A DNA stretch of 64,000 bases from Mesobacillus jeotgali (GTDB lineage: Bacteria > Bacillota > Bacilli > Bacillales > Cytobacillaceae): contig NZ_CP025025.1 of the NCBI RefSeq assembly GCF_002874535.1, positions 1,597,526 through 1,661,525 of the forward strand. Direction: 5' to 3'. The position numbers and the translations under genes were made by a program. Positions 9,796 to 18,930 of the stretch are shown here, piece after piece. Below the pieces are notes generated by a model. It did no database searches and was not told the DNA's origin. It saw only the letters and a program-made list of their open reading frames with translations. How positions within the stretch are numbered: position 1 is the stretch's first letter; the number at the start of each line of letters is the position of its first letter.

Positions 9796-9926
9796 CGTCA
9801 TTTTTTTATATCATTCCCCAATAAAATATCCTTTGAAATTGTATATTCCTTTTAGATTAAATCTTCCATATGTGTTAATATAAAGGAAAAGTTTGCTAAA
9901 AATAATATCGTCAAGAGGGCATGCAT

Positions 9927-11015
9927 ATGAAACTATCATTATATATGGATGATCGTGAAACAGAAAAAATCTTTTCTTATTTACGCTGGATTTTCTTGTT
10001 GGTAGGGATTATGGTATTTTACTTCCCCCCTCTGGCTGACAGGCTTAATTTTACTAAAGAAACATTTCCCTTATTGTTGGCGATAGGATTTATATACATG
10101 GCCGTGACTCAGGTTGCTTTGAATAAAATGCCGGCGGGAAACGAGTATTTCAATTTGCTTACGAAAGCCGGAATCGTATTTGATTATATTGCATTGATGT
10201 GGCTTCTTGCTTTGACGAATGGAGTCTTGTCGCCGCTTTTTCCGATTGCTTATTTGGTTGTCATGCATGCGACCATTTACTGGAGAACGAAAGGGGCGAT
10301 TTTATCCTCAATTTCGTTGACAGCAGGATACTCAACAATTTTTGCTGTACAGGCTCAATTCGATTTTAATACAACGTTTGCCTTTATTTTAAATCTCGTT
10401 TTCATCTGGATCATCGGTGTGTTCGGGTCGTTAATCGTCATTCGTGAAAGGAAGCATTTGAAACAGAAGGAAATTTTTCATGAACTGATGTTCACTGATT
10501 ACTTAACAGGTTTATACAATCATCGGCATTTCCAGGAACAATTAAGGATCATGACGAGCGCACGGCAAAACTTCTTGCTCGTGATGGGAGATATCGATCA
10601 CTTTAAGCAAATAAATGACCAGTTCGGGCATTTGACTGGAGATGAAATCTTAAAAAATTTAGGTGGAATTTTTCGGGACCTGGCTGATGATTACGATGCA
10701 CAGGCCTTCCGTTATGGTGGAGAAGAGTTCGCTTTTCTACTGCCGGCAATCGAGGAAAACAGGCAAATTTGTTTTTTTGATGACCTATATGGAAGGTTAT
10801 CATCTGAGAAATTCAGTAAAGAATGCATTAGTGTCACAATGAGCTTTGGGATTGCTGCTTCAAAAGGTGGAGTTTTGCCGGATAAACTGCTTGGATTCAC
10901 AGACCAGCTTTTATACAGCGCAAAAGCTAACGGGAAAAATCAGGTGAAATTTGAATCAGGATATACATATTATTATTCGAAAGCTAAAGAAGAAATAGCC
11001 GCTTCAAAGCAATAA
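9927..11015 (+). CDS. Membrane-bound GGDEF-domain diguanylate cyclase
   Basis: A 362-residue protein with about six hydrophobic helices in the first 190 residues and a C-terminal GGDEF domain that should make cyclic di-GMP from GTP. The domain opens with TDYLTGLYNHRHF, continues GDIDHFKQIND and has an active-site GGEEF loop (264-268) preceded by RY. The inhibitory I-site (RxxD five residues before GGEEF) is missing: that position reads D-Y-D-A. ATG 9927 fits AAGAGGG (9913-9919) better than ATG 9921. It is flanked by its own terminators, so it forms a single-gene unit not found at this place in the B. subtilis backbone as I recall it. The sensory input domain is not a family I can name. Confidence 0.88.
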   Translation: MKLSLYMDDRETEKIFSYLRWIFLLVGIMVFYFPPLADRLNFTKETFPLLLAIGFIYMAVTQVALNKMPAGNEYFNLLTKAGIVFDYIALMWLLALTNGVLSPLFPIAYLVVMHATIYWRTKGAILSSISLTAGYSTIFAVQAQFDFNTTFAFILNLVFIWIIGVFGSLIVIRERKHLKQKEIFHELMFTDYLTGLYNHRHFQEQLRIMTSARQNFLLVMGDIDHFKQINDQFGHLTGDEILKNLGGIFRDLADDYDAQAFRYGGEEFAFLLPAIEENRQICFFDDLYGRLSSEKFSKECISVTMSFGIAASKGGVLPDKLLGFTDQLLYSAKANGKNQVKFESGYTYYYSKAKEEIAASKQ

Positions 11016-11040
11016 AAGCTTCCCAATCGGGAAGCTTTTG
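11014..11040 (+). terminator. Terminator after the GGDEF gene
   Basis: Perfect 11-bp stem AAAAGCTTCCC / GGGAAGCTTTT with an AATC loop, overlapping the stop codon. Confidence 0.88.
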
Positions 11041-11227
11041 CCGTATTCGCTGCCAATTCCTTGAATTAGCCTGAATGTCAAAGGTATAGTTAGAGTATAT
11101 TTATTGGAATATTAAATATAGACTTCACAACGTATACATATCAAAGAAGAATGTTTTATTTTCATCAATGATGTGAAGAAGAATAATTGTAAGCAAGTCC
11201 TGGTGTTATAAATAAAGGAGGATTTCA

Positions 11228-12505
11228 ATGGCTGTCATTTCAGAAAGTATCAGAGATATGAAAGGCTACAAGCTCCATATTGTTAAAACCGAAAAATTCA
11301 AGACGAATACAATTGTTTGGAAAATGAAGGCACCGCTTACCAGTGAGGATGTAACGAAACGGGCACTGCTTCCGTACGTTCTCCAAAGCAGTTCTAAGGC
11401 TTACCCTTCCACTTCAAAGTTTCGTTCCTATCTTGATGAGCTTTACGGAGCAAATTTATATGTTGATGTTTCAAAAAAGGGGGAATATCAGGTCCTCAGT
11501 TTTTCATTGGAAATTGCTAATGAAAAATTTTTAAGTGACCGTGATCCTTTACTGAAAAAGGGAATGCAATTGATGGCGGAAATTCTGGTCAATCCGCTTG
11601 CAGACAATGAAGCATTTGACAGAGAAACTGTCGAAAAGGAAAAACGTACGTTAAAGCAGCGTATCCAGGCTGTCTATGATGATAAAATGAGATACTCCAA
11701 TTTCCGGCTCGTCCAGGAAATGTGCAAGAATGAACCGTATGCGCTCCATGTCAATGGCGAGATTGACGACATTCCGCAAATCGATGAGAAGAATCTCTAT
11801 GAATACTATAAAAAGGCCTTTGCTGAAGATGAGCTTGACCTGTTCATTATCGGGGATGTTGATGAGACAGAAGTCCAGTCGATCGCCCAGGAGCTCCTGC
11901 AATTTGACGAGCGCACACCGAAACTTAATGAAGCTTCGAAAAGTGTTCACGTTGAAGAAAAAACCGTCAAGGACAAAGAGGATGTCAAGCAGGGGAAGCT
12001 GAATATTGGCTACAGAACAAATGTATTTTATGGTGATAAAGATTATTATGCTCTCCAGGTTTTCAATGGGATCTTCGGAGGCTTTTCACATTCCAAGCTT
12101 TTCTTGAATGTCCGGGAAAAAAATAGCCTTGCCTATTATGTCGCAAGTCGTCTTGAGAGCCATAAAGGTTTGATGATGGTCATGTCAGGAATTGAATTTG
12201 AAAATTTCGAGCTGGCTGTAAAAATAATTCGTGAACAAATGGAAGCTATGCAAGCAGGCGATTTTACTGACCAGGAAATCGAACAGACAAAGGCAGTGAT
12301 TGAAAACCAAATGCTTGAAACAATGGATACAGCAAGAGGGATGGTAGAGGTCCTGTATCATAATGTTGTGTCCGGACAAAATGTCAGCCTCGATGACTGG
12401 CTTCAGGGCATGAGTAAAACCACAAAAGAAGAAATCGTTGATGTAGCCAAAAAGGTTCAGCTTGATACGGTCTACTTCTTAACTGGATTGGAGGCGGACA
12501 AATAA
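11228..12505 (+). CDS. ymfF: M16-family zinc-protease-like protein lacking the zinc motif (YmfF)
   Basis: A 425-residue insulinase-fold protein. The N-terminal half lacks the HxxEH zinc motif; the region where it should lie reads LPYVLQSSSKAYPS. It is therefore probably the inactive partner of the next protein, as in bipartite M16 peptidases. The C-terminal half keeps the R/Y-type segment FLNVREKNSLAYYVASR. RBS AAAGGAGG lies before ATG 11228. It ends with TAATG, overlapping ymfH by one base. The substrate is unknown; the paralogous AlbE/AlbF pair acts on the subtilosin precursor. Confidence 0.9.
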   Translation: MAVISESIRDMKGYKLHIVKTEKFKTNTIVWKMKAPLTSEDVTKRALLPYVLQSSSKAYPSTSKFRSYLDELYGANLYVDVSKKGEYQVLSFSLEIANEKFLSDRDPLLKKGMQLMAEILVNPLADNEAFDRETVEKEKRTLKQRIQAVYDDKMRYSNFRLVQEMCKNEPYALHVNGEIDDIPQIDEKNLYEYYKKAFAEDELDLFIIGDVDETEVQSIAQELLQFDERTPKLNEASKSVHVEEKTVKDKEDVKQGKLNIGYRTNVFYGDKDYYALQVFNGIFGGFSHSKLFLNVREKNSLAYYVASRLESHKGLMMVMSGIEFENFELAVKIIREQMEAMQAGDFTDQEIEQTKAVIENQMLETMDTARGMVEVLYHNVVSGQNVSLDDWLQGMSKTTKEEIVDVAKKVQLDTVYFLTGLEADK

Positions 12506-13800
12506 TGGAGAAGATCACTTTTGAACAGCTTCAGGAAGAAATGTACTACGAAAAGCTGAATAATGGGCTTGATGTCTACATCCTTCCGAAAAAAGGCTTC
12601 AATAAAACATATGCTACTTTTACAACGAAATACGGATCGATCGATAATCACTTCCTTCCGCCGGGAAAGGGTGATTATGTGAAGGTGCCCGATGGCATCG
12701 CTCATTTCCTTGAGCATAAATTGTTTGAAAAGGAAGATGGAGACGTGTTCCAGCAGTTCAGCAAACAGGGGGCTTCCGCGAACGCATTCACCTCCTTCAC
12801 GAGGACAGCTTATTTGTTCTCCAGTACATCCAATGTAGAGAAAAATCTGGAGACGTTGATTGACTTTGTCCAGGAACCATATTTTACAGAGAAGACAGTT
12901 GAAAAGGAAAAGGGAATTATCGGGCAAGAGATCACGATGTATGATGACAACCCTGATTGGAGACTGTATTTTGGCCTGATCCAGAATATGTATAAGAATC
13001 ACCCGGTAAGCATTGATATCGCAGGTACGATCGATTCGATTTCCCATATTACGAAAGATATGCTGTATGAATGCTACGAAACCTTTTACCATCCAAGTAA
13101 TATGCTATTGTTCGTAGTAGGTCAAGTTAACCCTGATGAAATCATGGGCTTGATAAAAGAGAACCAGGGGAAAAAGGAATACAAAAACCAGCCTGAAATT
13201 AAGCGGGTATTTGATGAAGAACAGGCAGAGGTTGCTGAAAAGAAACAAGTTCTGAAAATGAATGTCCAGACGTCCAAGTGCCTGGTTGGCATCAAGGCTG
13301 CCAACCCAACTGAATCAGGCAAGGAGATGCTGAAAAAAGAGCTGTCAATCAATGTGATGCTTGATATACTTTTTGGGAAAAGTTCTGAAAACTACACCGA
13401 GTTATATGGTTCAGGGTTAATCGATGATACGTTTTCATACGATTATACTGAGGAGCAAGGCTTTGGTTTTGCAATGGTTGGCGGTGATACGAATGAGCCT
13501 GACGTTCTCGCCAGCAAGCTTGAAACAATGCTGATGGAGGCAAAAGAAGGCCGAGGGTTGACCGGTGATAACCTTGAAAGGACGAAAAAGAAAAAAATAG
13601 GAGCCTTTCTAAGGGCTGTTAATTCACCTGAATATATAGCGAACCAATTCACACGCTATGCATTCAACGACATGGATTTGTTCGAGGTTGTTCCGGTACT
13701 TGAAAGCCTGACGCTGGACGATATCAAGCAGGCGGCTAACAAGCTGATTGCTGAAGAGCGATTCACGGTATGTCAGGTAGTGCCAAAGGATAAGAAGTAA
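12505..13800 (+). CDS. ymfH: M16-family metallopeptidase (YmfH)
   Basis: A 431-residue insulinase-family protease. It carries the inverted zinc motif HFLEH (in GIAHFLEHKLFE) plus a downstream glutamate region VEKEKGIIGQEI, so this subunit should be catalytic. The C-terminal lobe has YTELYGSGLIDDTFSYDY. It is translationally coupled to ymfF (one-base overlap), which suggests a YmfF-YmfH heterodimer. It is probably cytoplasmic because there is no signal peptide. A terminator-like hairpin follows, then ymfI. Confidence 0.92.
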   Translation: MEKITFEQLQEEMYYEKLNNGLDVYILPKKGFNKTYATFTTKYGSIDNHFLPPGKGDYVKVPDGIAHFLEHKLFEKEDGDVFQQFSKQGASANAFTSFTRTAYLFSSTSNVEKNLETLIDFVQEPYFTEKTVEKEKGIIGQEITMYDDNPDWRLYFGLIQNMYKNHPVSIDIAGTIDSISHITKDMLYECYETFYHPSNMLLFVVGQVNPDEIMGLIKENQGKKEYKNQPEIKRVFDEEQAEVAEKKQVLKMNVQTSKCLVGIKAANPTESGKEMLKKELSINVMLDILFGKSSENYTELYGSGLIDDTFSYDYTEEQGFGFAMVGGDTNEPDVLASKLETMLMEAKEGRGLTGDNLERTKKKKIGAFLRAVNSPEYIANQFTRYAFNDMDLFEVVPVLESLTLDDIKQAANKLIAEERFTVCQVVPKDKK

Positions 13801-13818
13801 CCAACATTCAATGAGATG

Positions 13819-13847
13819 TGCGCCGGTCATAACCGGCGCATTATTTA
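13819..13847 (+). terminator. Terminator between ymfH and ymfI
   Basis: Perfect 9-bp GC-rich stem TGCGCCGGT / ACCGGCGCA with a CATA loop and a TTATTT tail. The tail is weak, so some readthrough into ymfI is likely. Confidence 0.7.
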
Positions 13848-13871
13848 ATGAGGTATTTGGAGAGGAAGAAC

Positions 13872-14594
13872 ATGAAGAAATTCGCACTCGTAACTGGAGC
13901 AAGTGGAGCGATTGGCAAGGCGATCTCCATGAAGCTTGCATCGGAAGGTTATTCGCTTTACCTGCACTTTAACCAGAATGAACAAGGAATGAAAGAAATT
14001 GTGGGCCAGATTGAACACTTTGGCGGTGAGTATATACCGATCAAGGCAAACCTGGCATCAAAATCAGGATACTTGGAATTAGCTGCAAATATCTTTTCGC
14101 TTGATGCAATTGTACATAATGCGGGCAATGCCTTATACGGTCTTGTGGAAGACTTAGAGGAAAATGATGTAGAGGAACTTATACAGATACACGTTACTTC
14201 TCCGCTGATGCTGACAAAAAAGCTTATTCCAAAATTAAGGGCCAAGGGAAGCGGAAGTATCGTCATCGTGTCATCGATATGGGGACAAACAGGCGCATCC
14301 TATGAAGTAGCTTACTCGACTGTGAAGGGCGCGCAAATAGCCTTTGCCAAAGCCCTGAGCAAAGAGCTGGCAAGCTCAAATGTTAGGGTGAATGCCGTAG
14401 CGCCAGGTGCCATTCAAACCCCTATGGTTGAAGGATTCACCTCTAAGGAGATCGATGCCATTACCGAGGATATTCCATCAGGGCGGTTAGGATCAGCTGA
14501 AGAAGTAGCGAGTGGTGTGGAATTCCTGCTATCAGAAAAGGCATCCTATATAACCGGACAGGTTCTTGGGGTGAACGGTGGATGGCTTACGTGA
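13872..14594 (+). CDS. ymfI: SDR-family reductase YmfI (EF-P 5-aminopentanone reductase)
   Basis: A 240-residue short-chain dehydrogenase/reductase. It has the Rossmann motif TGASGAIG, an HNAG motif, catalytic Ser in IVSSIW and the YSTVK pair, and a C-terminal VNGGW typical of the FabG-like group. In B. subtilis the orthologue YmfI finishes the 5-aminopentanol modification on elongation factor P (established knowledge). ATG 13872 (MKKFALVTGAS) is chosen over 13848 because GGAGAGG lies just before it. Confidence 0.88.
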   Translation: MKKFALVTGASGAIGKAISMKLASEGYSLYLHFNQNEQGMKEIVGQIEHFGGEYIPIKANLASKSGYLELAANIFSLDAIVHNAGNALYGLVEDLEENDVEELIQIHVTSPLMLTKKLIPKLRAKGSGSIVIVSSIWGQTGASYEVAYSTVKGAQIAFAKALSKELASSNVRVNAVAPGAIQTPMVEGFTSKEIDAITEDIPSGRLGSAEEVASGVEFLLSEKASYITGQVLGVNGGWLT

Positions 14595-14695
14595 CGTACA
14601 TGTGACAATTTTTCAAAACATCTATTGTAATGAATAATAATCGTCGTACGTATGCAAAATAACCTTGTACTATTTTAGACAAGGAGGTTGTCAAT

Positions 14696-14956
14696 ATGTC
14701 CGTATTGGATAATTGGAATCAGTGGAAGGATTTCTTGGGAGACCGCCTTCATCAGGCGCAGGACCAGGGAATGAATAAAGAAGTCATGGGAGACCTTGCC
14801 TACCAAATCGGGGATTATCTTGCTAAAAATGTCGACCCTAAAAATGAGCAGGAAAGAGTCCTTGCAGACCTTTGGTCAGTTGCAAGCCCTGACGAACAGC
14901 ATGCAATCGCTACAATGATGGTTAAACTTGTACAGAACAATGGTACTCAACAATAA
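14696..14956 (+). CDS. ymfJ: DUF3243 protein YmfJ
   Basis: An 86-residue, mostly helical, soluble protein with strong RBS AAGGAGG. It matches the DUF3243 family (YmfJ), with NWNQWKDFLG near the start and VDPKNEQERVLADLW in the middle. Its function is unknown. I could not define a convincing forespore promoter in the 100-nt spacer. A terminator separates it from ymfK. Confidence 0.88.
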   Translation: MSVLDNWNQWKDFLGDRLHQAQDQGMNKEVMGDLAYQIGDYLAKNVDPKNEQERVLADLWSVASPDEQHAIATMMVKLVQNNGTQQ

Positions 14957-14965
14957 GCAAGATTT

Positions 14966-14997
14966 GAGAGGGGACTTCTAATTCCTCTCTTTTTTTA
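14966..14997 (+). terminator. Terminator after ymfJ
   Basis: Stem GAGAGG / CCTCTC (14966-14971, 14984-14989) with a 12-nt loop and seven Ts. Confidence 0.75.
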
Positions 14998-15161
14998 TTG
15001 TCCCTTCCTTGAAATAGACACATAAACACGGCTTTTTTTTACTTTTAATTTCTGGCTTGTTTTTCCTTTCATCTTCCTTGAAAATCATATAATATAGTAG
15101 CTAGATATTTGATGTCAAAATGTGTCGCAATCAAGTGACCTTATAGCAGAGGAGGAGAACG

Positions 15162-15953
15162 ATGGAAAAAAAAGAATGGTACTTGGAATATGAAATAGTG
15201 ATTAACCGTCCAGGACTGCTAGGTGATATATCCTCTTTGCTTGGTATGCTGTCAATCAACATTGTTACGATCAATGGAGTCGATGAAGGTAGACGTGGTC
15301 TGTTGATCCTTGCGAAAGATGATGACCAAATTGAGCGCTTAGAGTCAATTTTGAATACAATGGATACAATAAGGGTAATTAAAATCCGTGAACCCAAACT
15401 TCGGGACCGAATGGCGGTCAGACACGGCAGGTATATACAGCGTGACGCAGATGATAAAAAAACATTCCGGTTTGTAAGGGATGAGCTTGGACTACTCGTC
15501 GATTTTATGGCAGAATTGTTTAAGCAGGAGGGGCACAAGCTGATTGGGATCCGCGGGATGCCGCGAGTTGGCAAGACAGAATCGGTTGTAGCTTCAAGCG
15601 TTTGTGCAAATAAACGCTGGTTGTTTGTTTCTTCAACATTATTGAAACAGACAATCCGGAATCAATTAATTGAAGATGAATACAATGCAGAAAACCTGTT
15701 TATCATTGACGGAATCGTTTCCACACGGAGGGCAAATGAAAAGCACTGGCAGCTTGTCAGGGAAATTATGCGCCTGCCTGCGGTGAAGGTTGTGGAACAT
15801 CCGGATATTTTTGTCCAAAACACGGAATATACAATGGATGATTTTGATTATATTATTGAACTTCGCAATAATCCTGATGAAGAAATCGTTTATGACATGG
15901 TTCAGAAGAATCACATGTTCACCGATTCTGATTTTGGAGGATTTGATTTTTAA
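15162..15953 (+). CDS. ymfK: DUF3388 protein YmfK
   Basis: A 263-residue protein. The N-terminal 75 residues look like an ACT-type regulatory fold (YEIVINRPGLLGDISSLLGM). The remainder is DUF3388 with a P-loop-like GMPRVGKTES near 135 and an acidic C-terminus. B. subtilis YmfK has about the same length and position. Its function is unknown; the nucleotide-binding idea rests only on that one motif. A possible -10 TATAAT lies at 15088-15093. rodZ follows 20 nt downstream. Confidence 0.87.
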   Translation: MEKKEWYLEYEIVINRPGLLGDISSLLGMLSINIVTINGVDEGRRGLLILAKDDDQIERLESILNTMDTIRVIKIREPKLRDRMAVRHGRYIQRDADDKKTFRFVRDELGLLVDFMAELFKQEGHKLIGIRGMPRVGKTESVVASSVCANKRWLFVSSTLLKQTIRNQLIEDEYNAENLFIIDGIVSTRRANEKHWQLVREIMRLPAVKVVEHPDIFVQNTEYTMDDFDYIIELRNNPDEEIVYDMVQKNHMFTDSDFGGFDF

Positions 15954-15973
15954 CAGTATTGGAAGGTGTTATC

Positions 15974-16858
15974 GTGACTGAGTTAGGAAATATATTAAAG
16001 GAAGCACGTGAAGCTAAGGGCCTCAGCCTGGACGAACTGCAGTCCATCACGAAAATACAGAAGCGCTACCTTCTTGGTATTGAAGAGGGCAATTATTCAA
16101 TGATGCCAGGAAAGTTCTATGTCCGTGCATTCATTAAACAATATGCTGAAGCTGTCGGCCTTGATCCAGAACAGCTGTTTGAGCAGCATAAGAATGAAAT
16201 TCCATCTACATACAACGAAGAGTTGCCTGAGCAGCTTTCCCGCGTTCAGTCGAGGAAAAGCATCTCACCTGAGACTTCGAAAGTATTGGATTTTTTACCG
16301 AAGTTACTAATTGCCATATTCATGATAGGTGCCATTGCCCTTGTTTGGTATCTTATTGTCAAGAGTGCAGGTGATGGGGCTGACCAGCCTGCAAATACAG
16401 ACAAGAGCAAGCCAAACTTTGAAGAGACTGAAGAGTTTGCAGATGGTAGCGGTGACGAGGATACAGGCGAGGAAGAAGAAGCTGCTGAGGAAGAGGAACC
16501 AGCTGAAGAGGAAGCCGAGCCTGAAACTCCAGCACAGGAGATTACCGTCGCCTCGAACAGTGGCAGCAACACGGTATATGAACTCAAGGGTGCCGAAACA
16601 TTTGTCATCAAAATTGTTTCATTGGGGCAGACATGGGTAGGTCTTTCAAATGGTTCAGGTAAAACCATATTTCAGGAAACCCTTGTTAAAGGAAAGAATG
16701 AAAGCCGTACTGAGGACTTATCAAACGAGGCCAAGGCAGTAATTAATATTGGACGGGCTCCTGATACGGAAATCTATGTAAATGATCAAAAGCTTGAGTA
16801 TGCAGTGCCGCCTGAACAAGATATGACCCAGGTGATTACGATTAATTTTGTGAAATAA
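15974..16858 (+). CDS. rodZ: RodZ, membrane-anchored helix-turn-helix cell-shape protein
   Basis: A 294-residue protein (YmfM). The cytoplasmic HTH_25 domain spans about 4-70, starting ELGNILKEAREAKGLSLDEL. A single membrane helix lies at about 106-128 (LPKLLIAIFMIGAIALVWYL). An acidic Glu-rich spacer covers about 135-185, followed by an external DUF4115 domain. RodZ links MreB filaments to the elongation machinery. GTG 15974 is chosen because GGAAGGTG precedes it; an upstream in-frame TTG at 15959 lacks an RBS. It lies upstream of pgsA as in other Bacillus. Confidence 0.9.
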   Translation: MTELGNILKEAREAKGLSLDELQSITKIQKRYLLGIEEGNYSMMPGKFYVRAFIKQYAEAVGLDPEQLFEQHKNEIPSTYNEELPEQLSRVQSRKSISPETSKVLDFLPKLLIAIFMIGAIALVWYLIVKSAGDGADQPANTDKSKPNFEETEEFADGSGDEDTGEEEEAAEEEEPAEEEAEPETPAQEITVASNSGSNTVYELKGAETFVIKIVSLGQTWVGLSNGSGKTIFQETLVKGKNESRTEDLSNEAKAVINIGRAPDTEIYVNDQKLEYAVPPEQDMTQVITINFVK

Positions 16859-16910
16859 TTTTAAGGCTCTGGTGGATGCAAAGCCACTTAAAAGTAAGAA
16901 TTGCAAAAAC

Positions 16911-16938
16911 GCCCGTATGGACTTTTGTTTATACGGGC
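16911..16938 (+). terminator. Weak terminator-like hairpin after rodZ
   Basis: Stem GCCCGTAT / ATACGGGC with a 12-nt T-rich loop; only TAAAATT follows, so termination is doubtful. A TATAAT-like -10 at 16984-16989 lies between it and pgsA. Confidence 0.4.
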
Positions 16939-17039
16939 TAAAATTATAGTAGGCATATTTAATGATGTTTTTTACATATTGGATATAATGAAGAAGTCAA
17001 ATGAATGGCTTTGTAATTTTTCATCTGGAGGAAAAGGAT

Positions 17040-17618
17040 ATGAACTTGCCAAATAAAATTACGGTTTCACGAATATTGTTGATTCCGTTATTCATGATCA
17101 TCATGATTGTCCCATTTTCGTGGGGGGAGATTTCCCTTCTTGGTACAACCATGCCGGTCACACATTTTGTTGGGGCGCTAATTTATATATTTGCGTCGGT
17201 GACAGACTGGGTTGACGGCTATCTGGCACGAAAGCACAATTTAGTTACCAATCTTGGGAAATTTCTTGACCCTCTCGCCGATAAACTGCTTGTCTCTTCT
17301 GCGTTGATTGTGTTGGTTGAACTGGGGTATGCCCCTGCGTGGATTGTCATCATCATTATTAGCCGGGAATTTGCCGTCACAGGACTTCGCTTACTGCTAG
17401 CAGGCGGTGGTGAGGTTGTAGCAGCAAAAATGCCTGGCAAAATCAAAATGTGGGCACAAACAGTGGCAATTTCAGCGCTGTTGCTGCACAATATCATTTT
17501 TGAAGCATTCTCAATCCCGTTTGCAGATATCGCATTATGGGTGGCAATGATCTTTACAATTTGGTCTGGATGGGATTACTTCGCTAAAAATATGCAAGTG
17601 TTCCGTAATTCCAAATAA
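17040..17618 (+). CDS. pgsA: CDP-diacylglycerol-glycerol-3-phosphate 3-phosphatidyltransferase
   Basis: A 192-residue membrane enzyme of the CDP-alcohol phosphotransferase family that makes phosphatidylglycerophosphate, the committed step to phosphatidylglycerol. The signature DG-AR-G-D-D is present as DWVDGYLARK...GKFLDPLADK. Several membrane helices follow. Start ATG 17040 (MNLPNKITVSRI) is placed after GGAGGAAAAGG; the in-frame ATG at 17001 lacks an RBS. cinA follows after 24 nt. Confidence 0.95.
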   Translation: MNLPNKITVSRILLIPLFMIIMIVPFSWGEISLLGTTMPVTHFVGALIYIFASVTDWVDGYLARKHNLVTNLGKFLDPLADKLLVSSALIVLVELGYAPAWIVIIIISREFAVTGLRLLLAGGGEVVAAKMPGKIKMWAQTVAISALLLHNIIFEAFSIPFADIALWVAMIFTIWSGWDYFAKNMQVFRNSK

Positions 17619-17642
17619 TTGATTTTGTCAGGGGGACAAGAT

Positions 17643-18893
17643 ATGAATGCCGAAATCATTGCTGTGGGATCTGAATTGCTTCTTGGGCAAATCGTCAATA
17701 CAAACGCCAGATTCCTTTCGAGACAGCTTGCCGAACTGGGAATCAATGTTTTCTACCATACGGTCGTCGGGGATAATCCTGATCGGCTGAAGAACGCGAT
17801 GGGAATTGCCCGGGAACGCGCAGACCTGATTATCTTCACTGGCGGATTAGGTCCAACTAAAGATGACCTGACAAAGGATACAATTGCTGGGCAGCTTGGA
17901 AAACAGCTTGTTCTTGATGAGGAAGCGATGAGGTCCATCGAATTGTATTTTGAAAAAACAAACAGGGTAATGACTGAAAATAACAGGAAACAAGCTCTCG
18001 TGATCGAGGGATCAACCGTCCTGAAAAATGAACATGGCATGGCCCCGGGAATGTTCCTGACAACAGCAGACAACAAATTCATGCTTCTGCCAGGACCACC
18101 ATCCGAGATGGAGCCAATGTTCTTGAAATATGGCCAACAGGCTATAGAAGGCATGACCGGCAATCAGTCTAAAATTGAATCGAGGGTCCTGCGGTTCTTT
18201 GGAATCGGTGAGGCAGCCCTGGAATCGGAAATAGAAGATTTGATTGACCAGCAGAGCAATCCAACCATCGCTCCGCTAGCTGGTGACGGTGAAGTTACAC
18301 TGAGGCTTACGGCCAGGGATGATTCCAAAGACACAGCACAAGCATTGATTGATCGAGTAGAAGCAGAAATCATGGACAGAGTCGGTGAGTATTTTTATGG
18401 TTACGACGAAACCTCGCTAATGATTGAGCTTTCGAAATTATTGAAAAACAAAAACTTGACAGTATCAGCGGCTGAAAGCTTGACAGGCGGAATGTTCCAG
18501 CAGGAATTGTCTTCAATCTCCGGTGCAAGCAGCCTTTTCAAGGGCGGCTTGGTTTGTTACTCAAACGAAGCCAAAATAGGAATTGTCAAGGTTAATCCTG
18601 AAACAATTGAGAGGTATGGTGCTGTTAGCGGTGAATGTGCGGAAGAGCTGGCAATGAATGCTGCAGCGCTTACCAACTCTGACATCGGCATCAGCTTTAC
18701 CGGAGTGGCTGGTCCTGAGAGCCTGGAAGGGCATCCACCAGGGACAGTTTTTATCGGGCTCCACGTAAAAGGCCAACCAGTCCATTCGGAAAAACTTAGC
18801 CTGAGTGGCTCCCGCACCGCTATCAGGAAAAGGGCTGTAAAGTTTGGCTGCCAGATTATGATTAATAGATTATCAGGAACACGGAAGCAATAG
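17643..18893 (+). CDS. cinA: CinA, competence/damage-inducible protein
   Basis: A 416-residue protein, the same length as B. subtilis CinA. The N-terminal molybdopterin-binding-like (MoCF) domain (about 1-170) has [12 protein letters not shown] and [11 protein letters not shown]. The C-terminal CinA domain (about 255-410) has SAAESLTGG and [14 protein letters not shown], linked to nicotinamide-nucleotide amidase or pyrophosphatase activity in the family. Start ATG 17643 follows CAGGGGGA; TTG 17619 has no RBS. In B. subtilis it is cotranscribed with recA. Here a terminator and a large repeat now lie between the two, which may weaken that coupling. Confidence 0.93.
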   Translation: MNAEIIAVGSELLLGQIVNTNARFLSRQLAELGINVFYHTVVGDNPDRLKNAMGIARERADLIIFTGGLGPTKDDLTKDTIAGQLGKQLVLDEEAMRSIELYFEKTNRVMTENNRKQALVIEGSTVLKNEHGMAPGMFLTTADNKFMLLPGPPSEMEPMFLKYGQQAIEGMTGNQSKIESRVLRFFGIGEAALESEIEDLIDQQSNPTIAPLAGDGEVTLRLTARDDSKDTAQALIDRVEAEIMDRVGEYFYGYDETSLMIELSKLLKNKNLTVSAAESLTGGMFQQELSSISGASSLFKGGLVCYSNEAKIGIVKVNPETIERYGAVSGECAEELAMNAAALTNSDIGISFTGVAGPESLEGHPPGTVFIGLHVKGQPVHSEKLSLSGSRTAIRKRAVKFGCQIMINRLSGTRKQ

Positions 18894-18910
18894 TTTCCGT
18901 GTTTTATTTT
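18878..18910 (+). terminator. Terminator overlapping the cinA stop codon
   Basis: Stem AACACGGAA / TTCCGTGTT (18878-18886, 18895-18903) followed by TTATTTT. Confidence 0.8.
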
Positions 18911-18930
18911 GGTTAAGGAATTTATAAAGG

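Noticed and set aside
12472-13092. 206-residue minus-strand frame inside ymfH
   Set aside because: Shadow of the M16 gene, no RBS, no recognisable motif, and the plus strand clearly encodes the protein.
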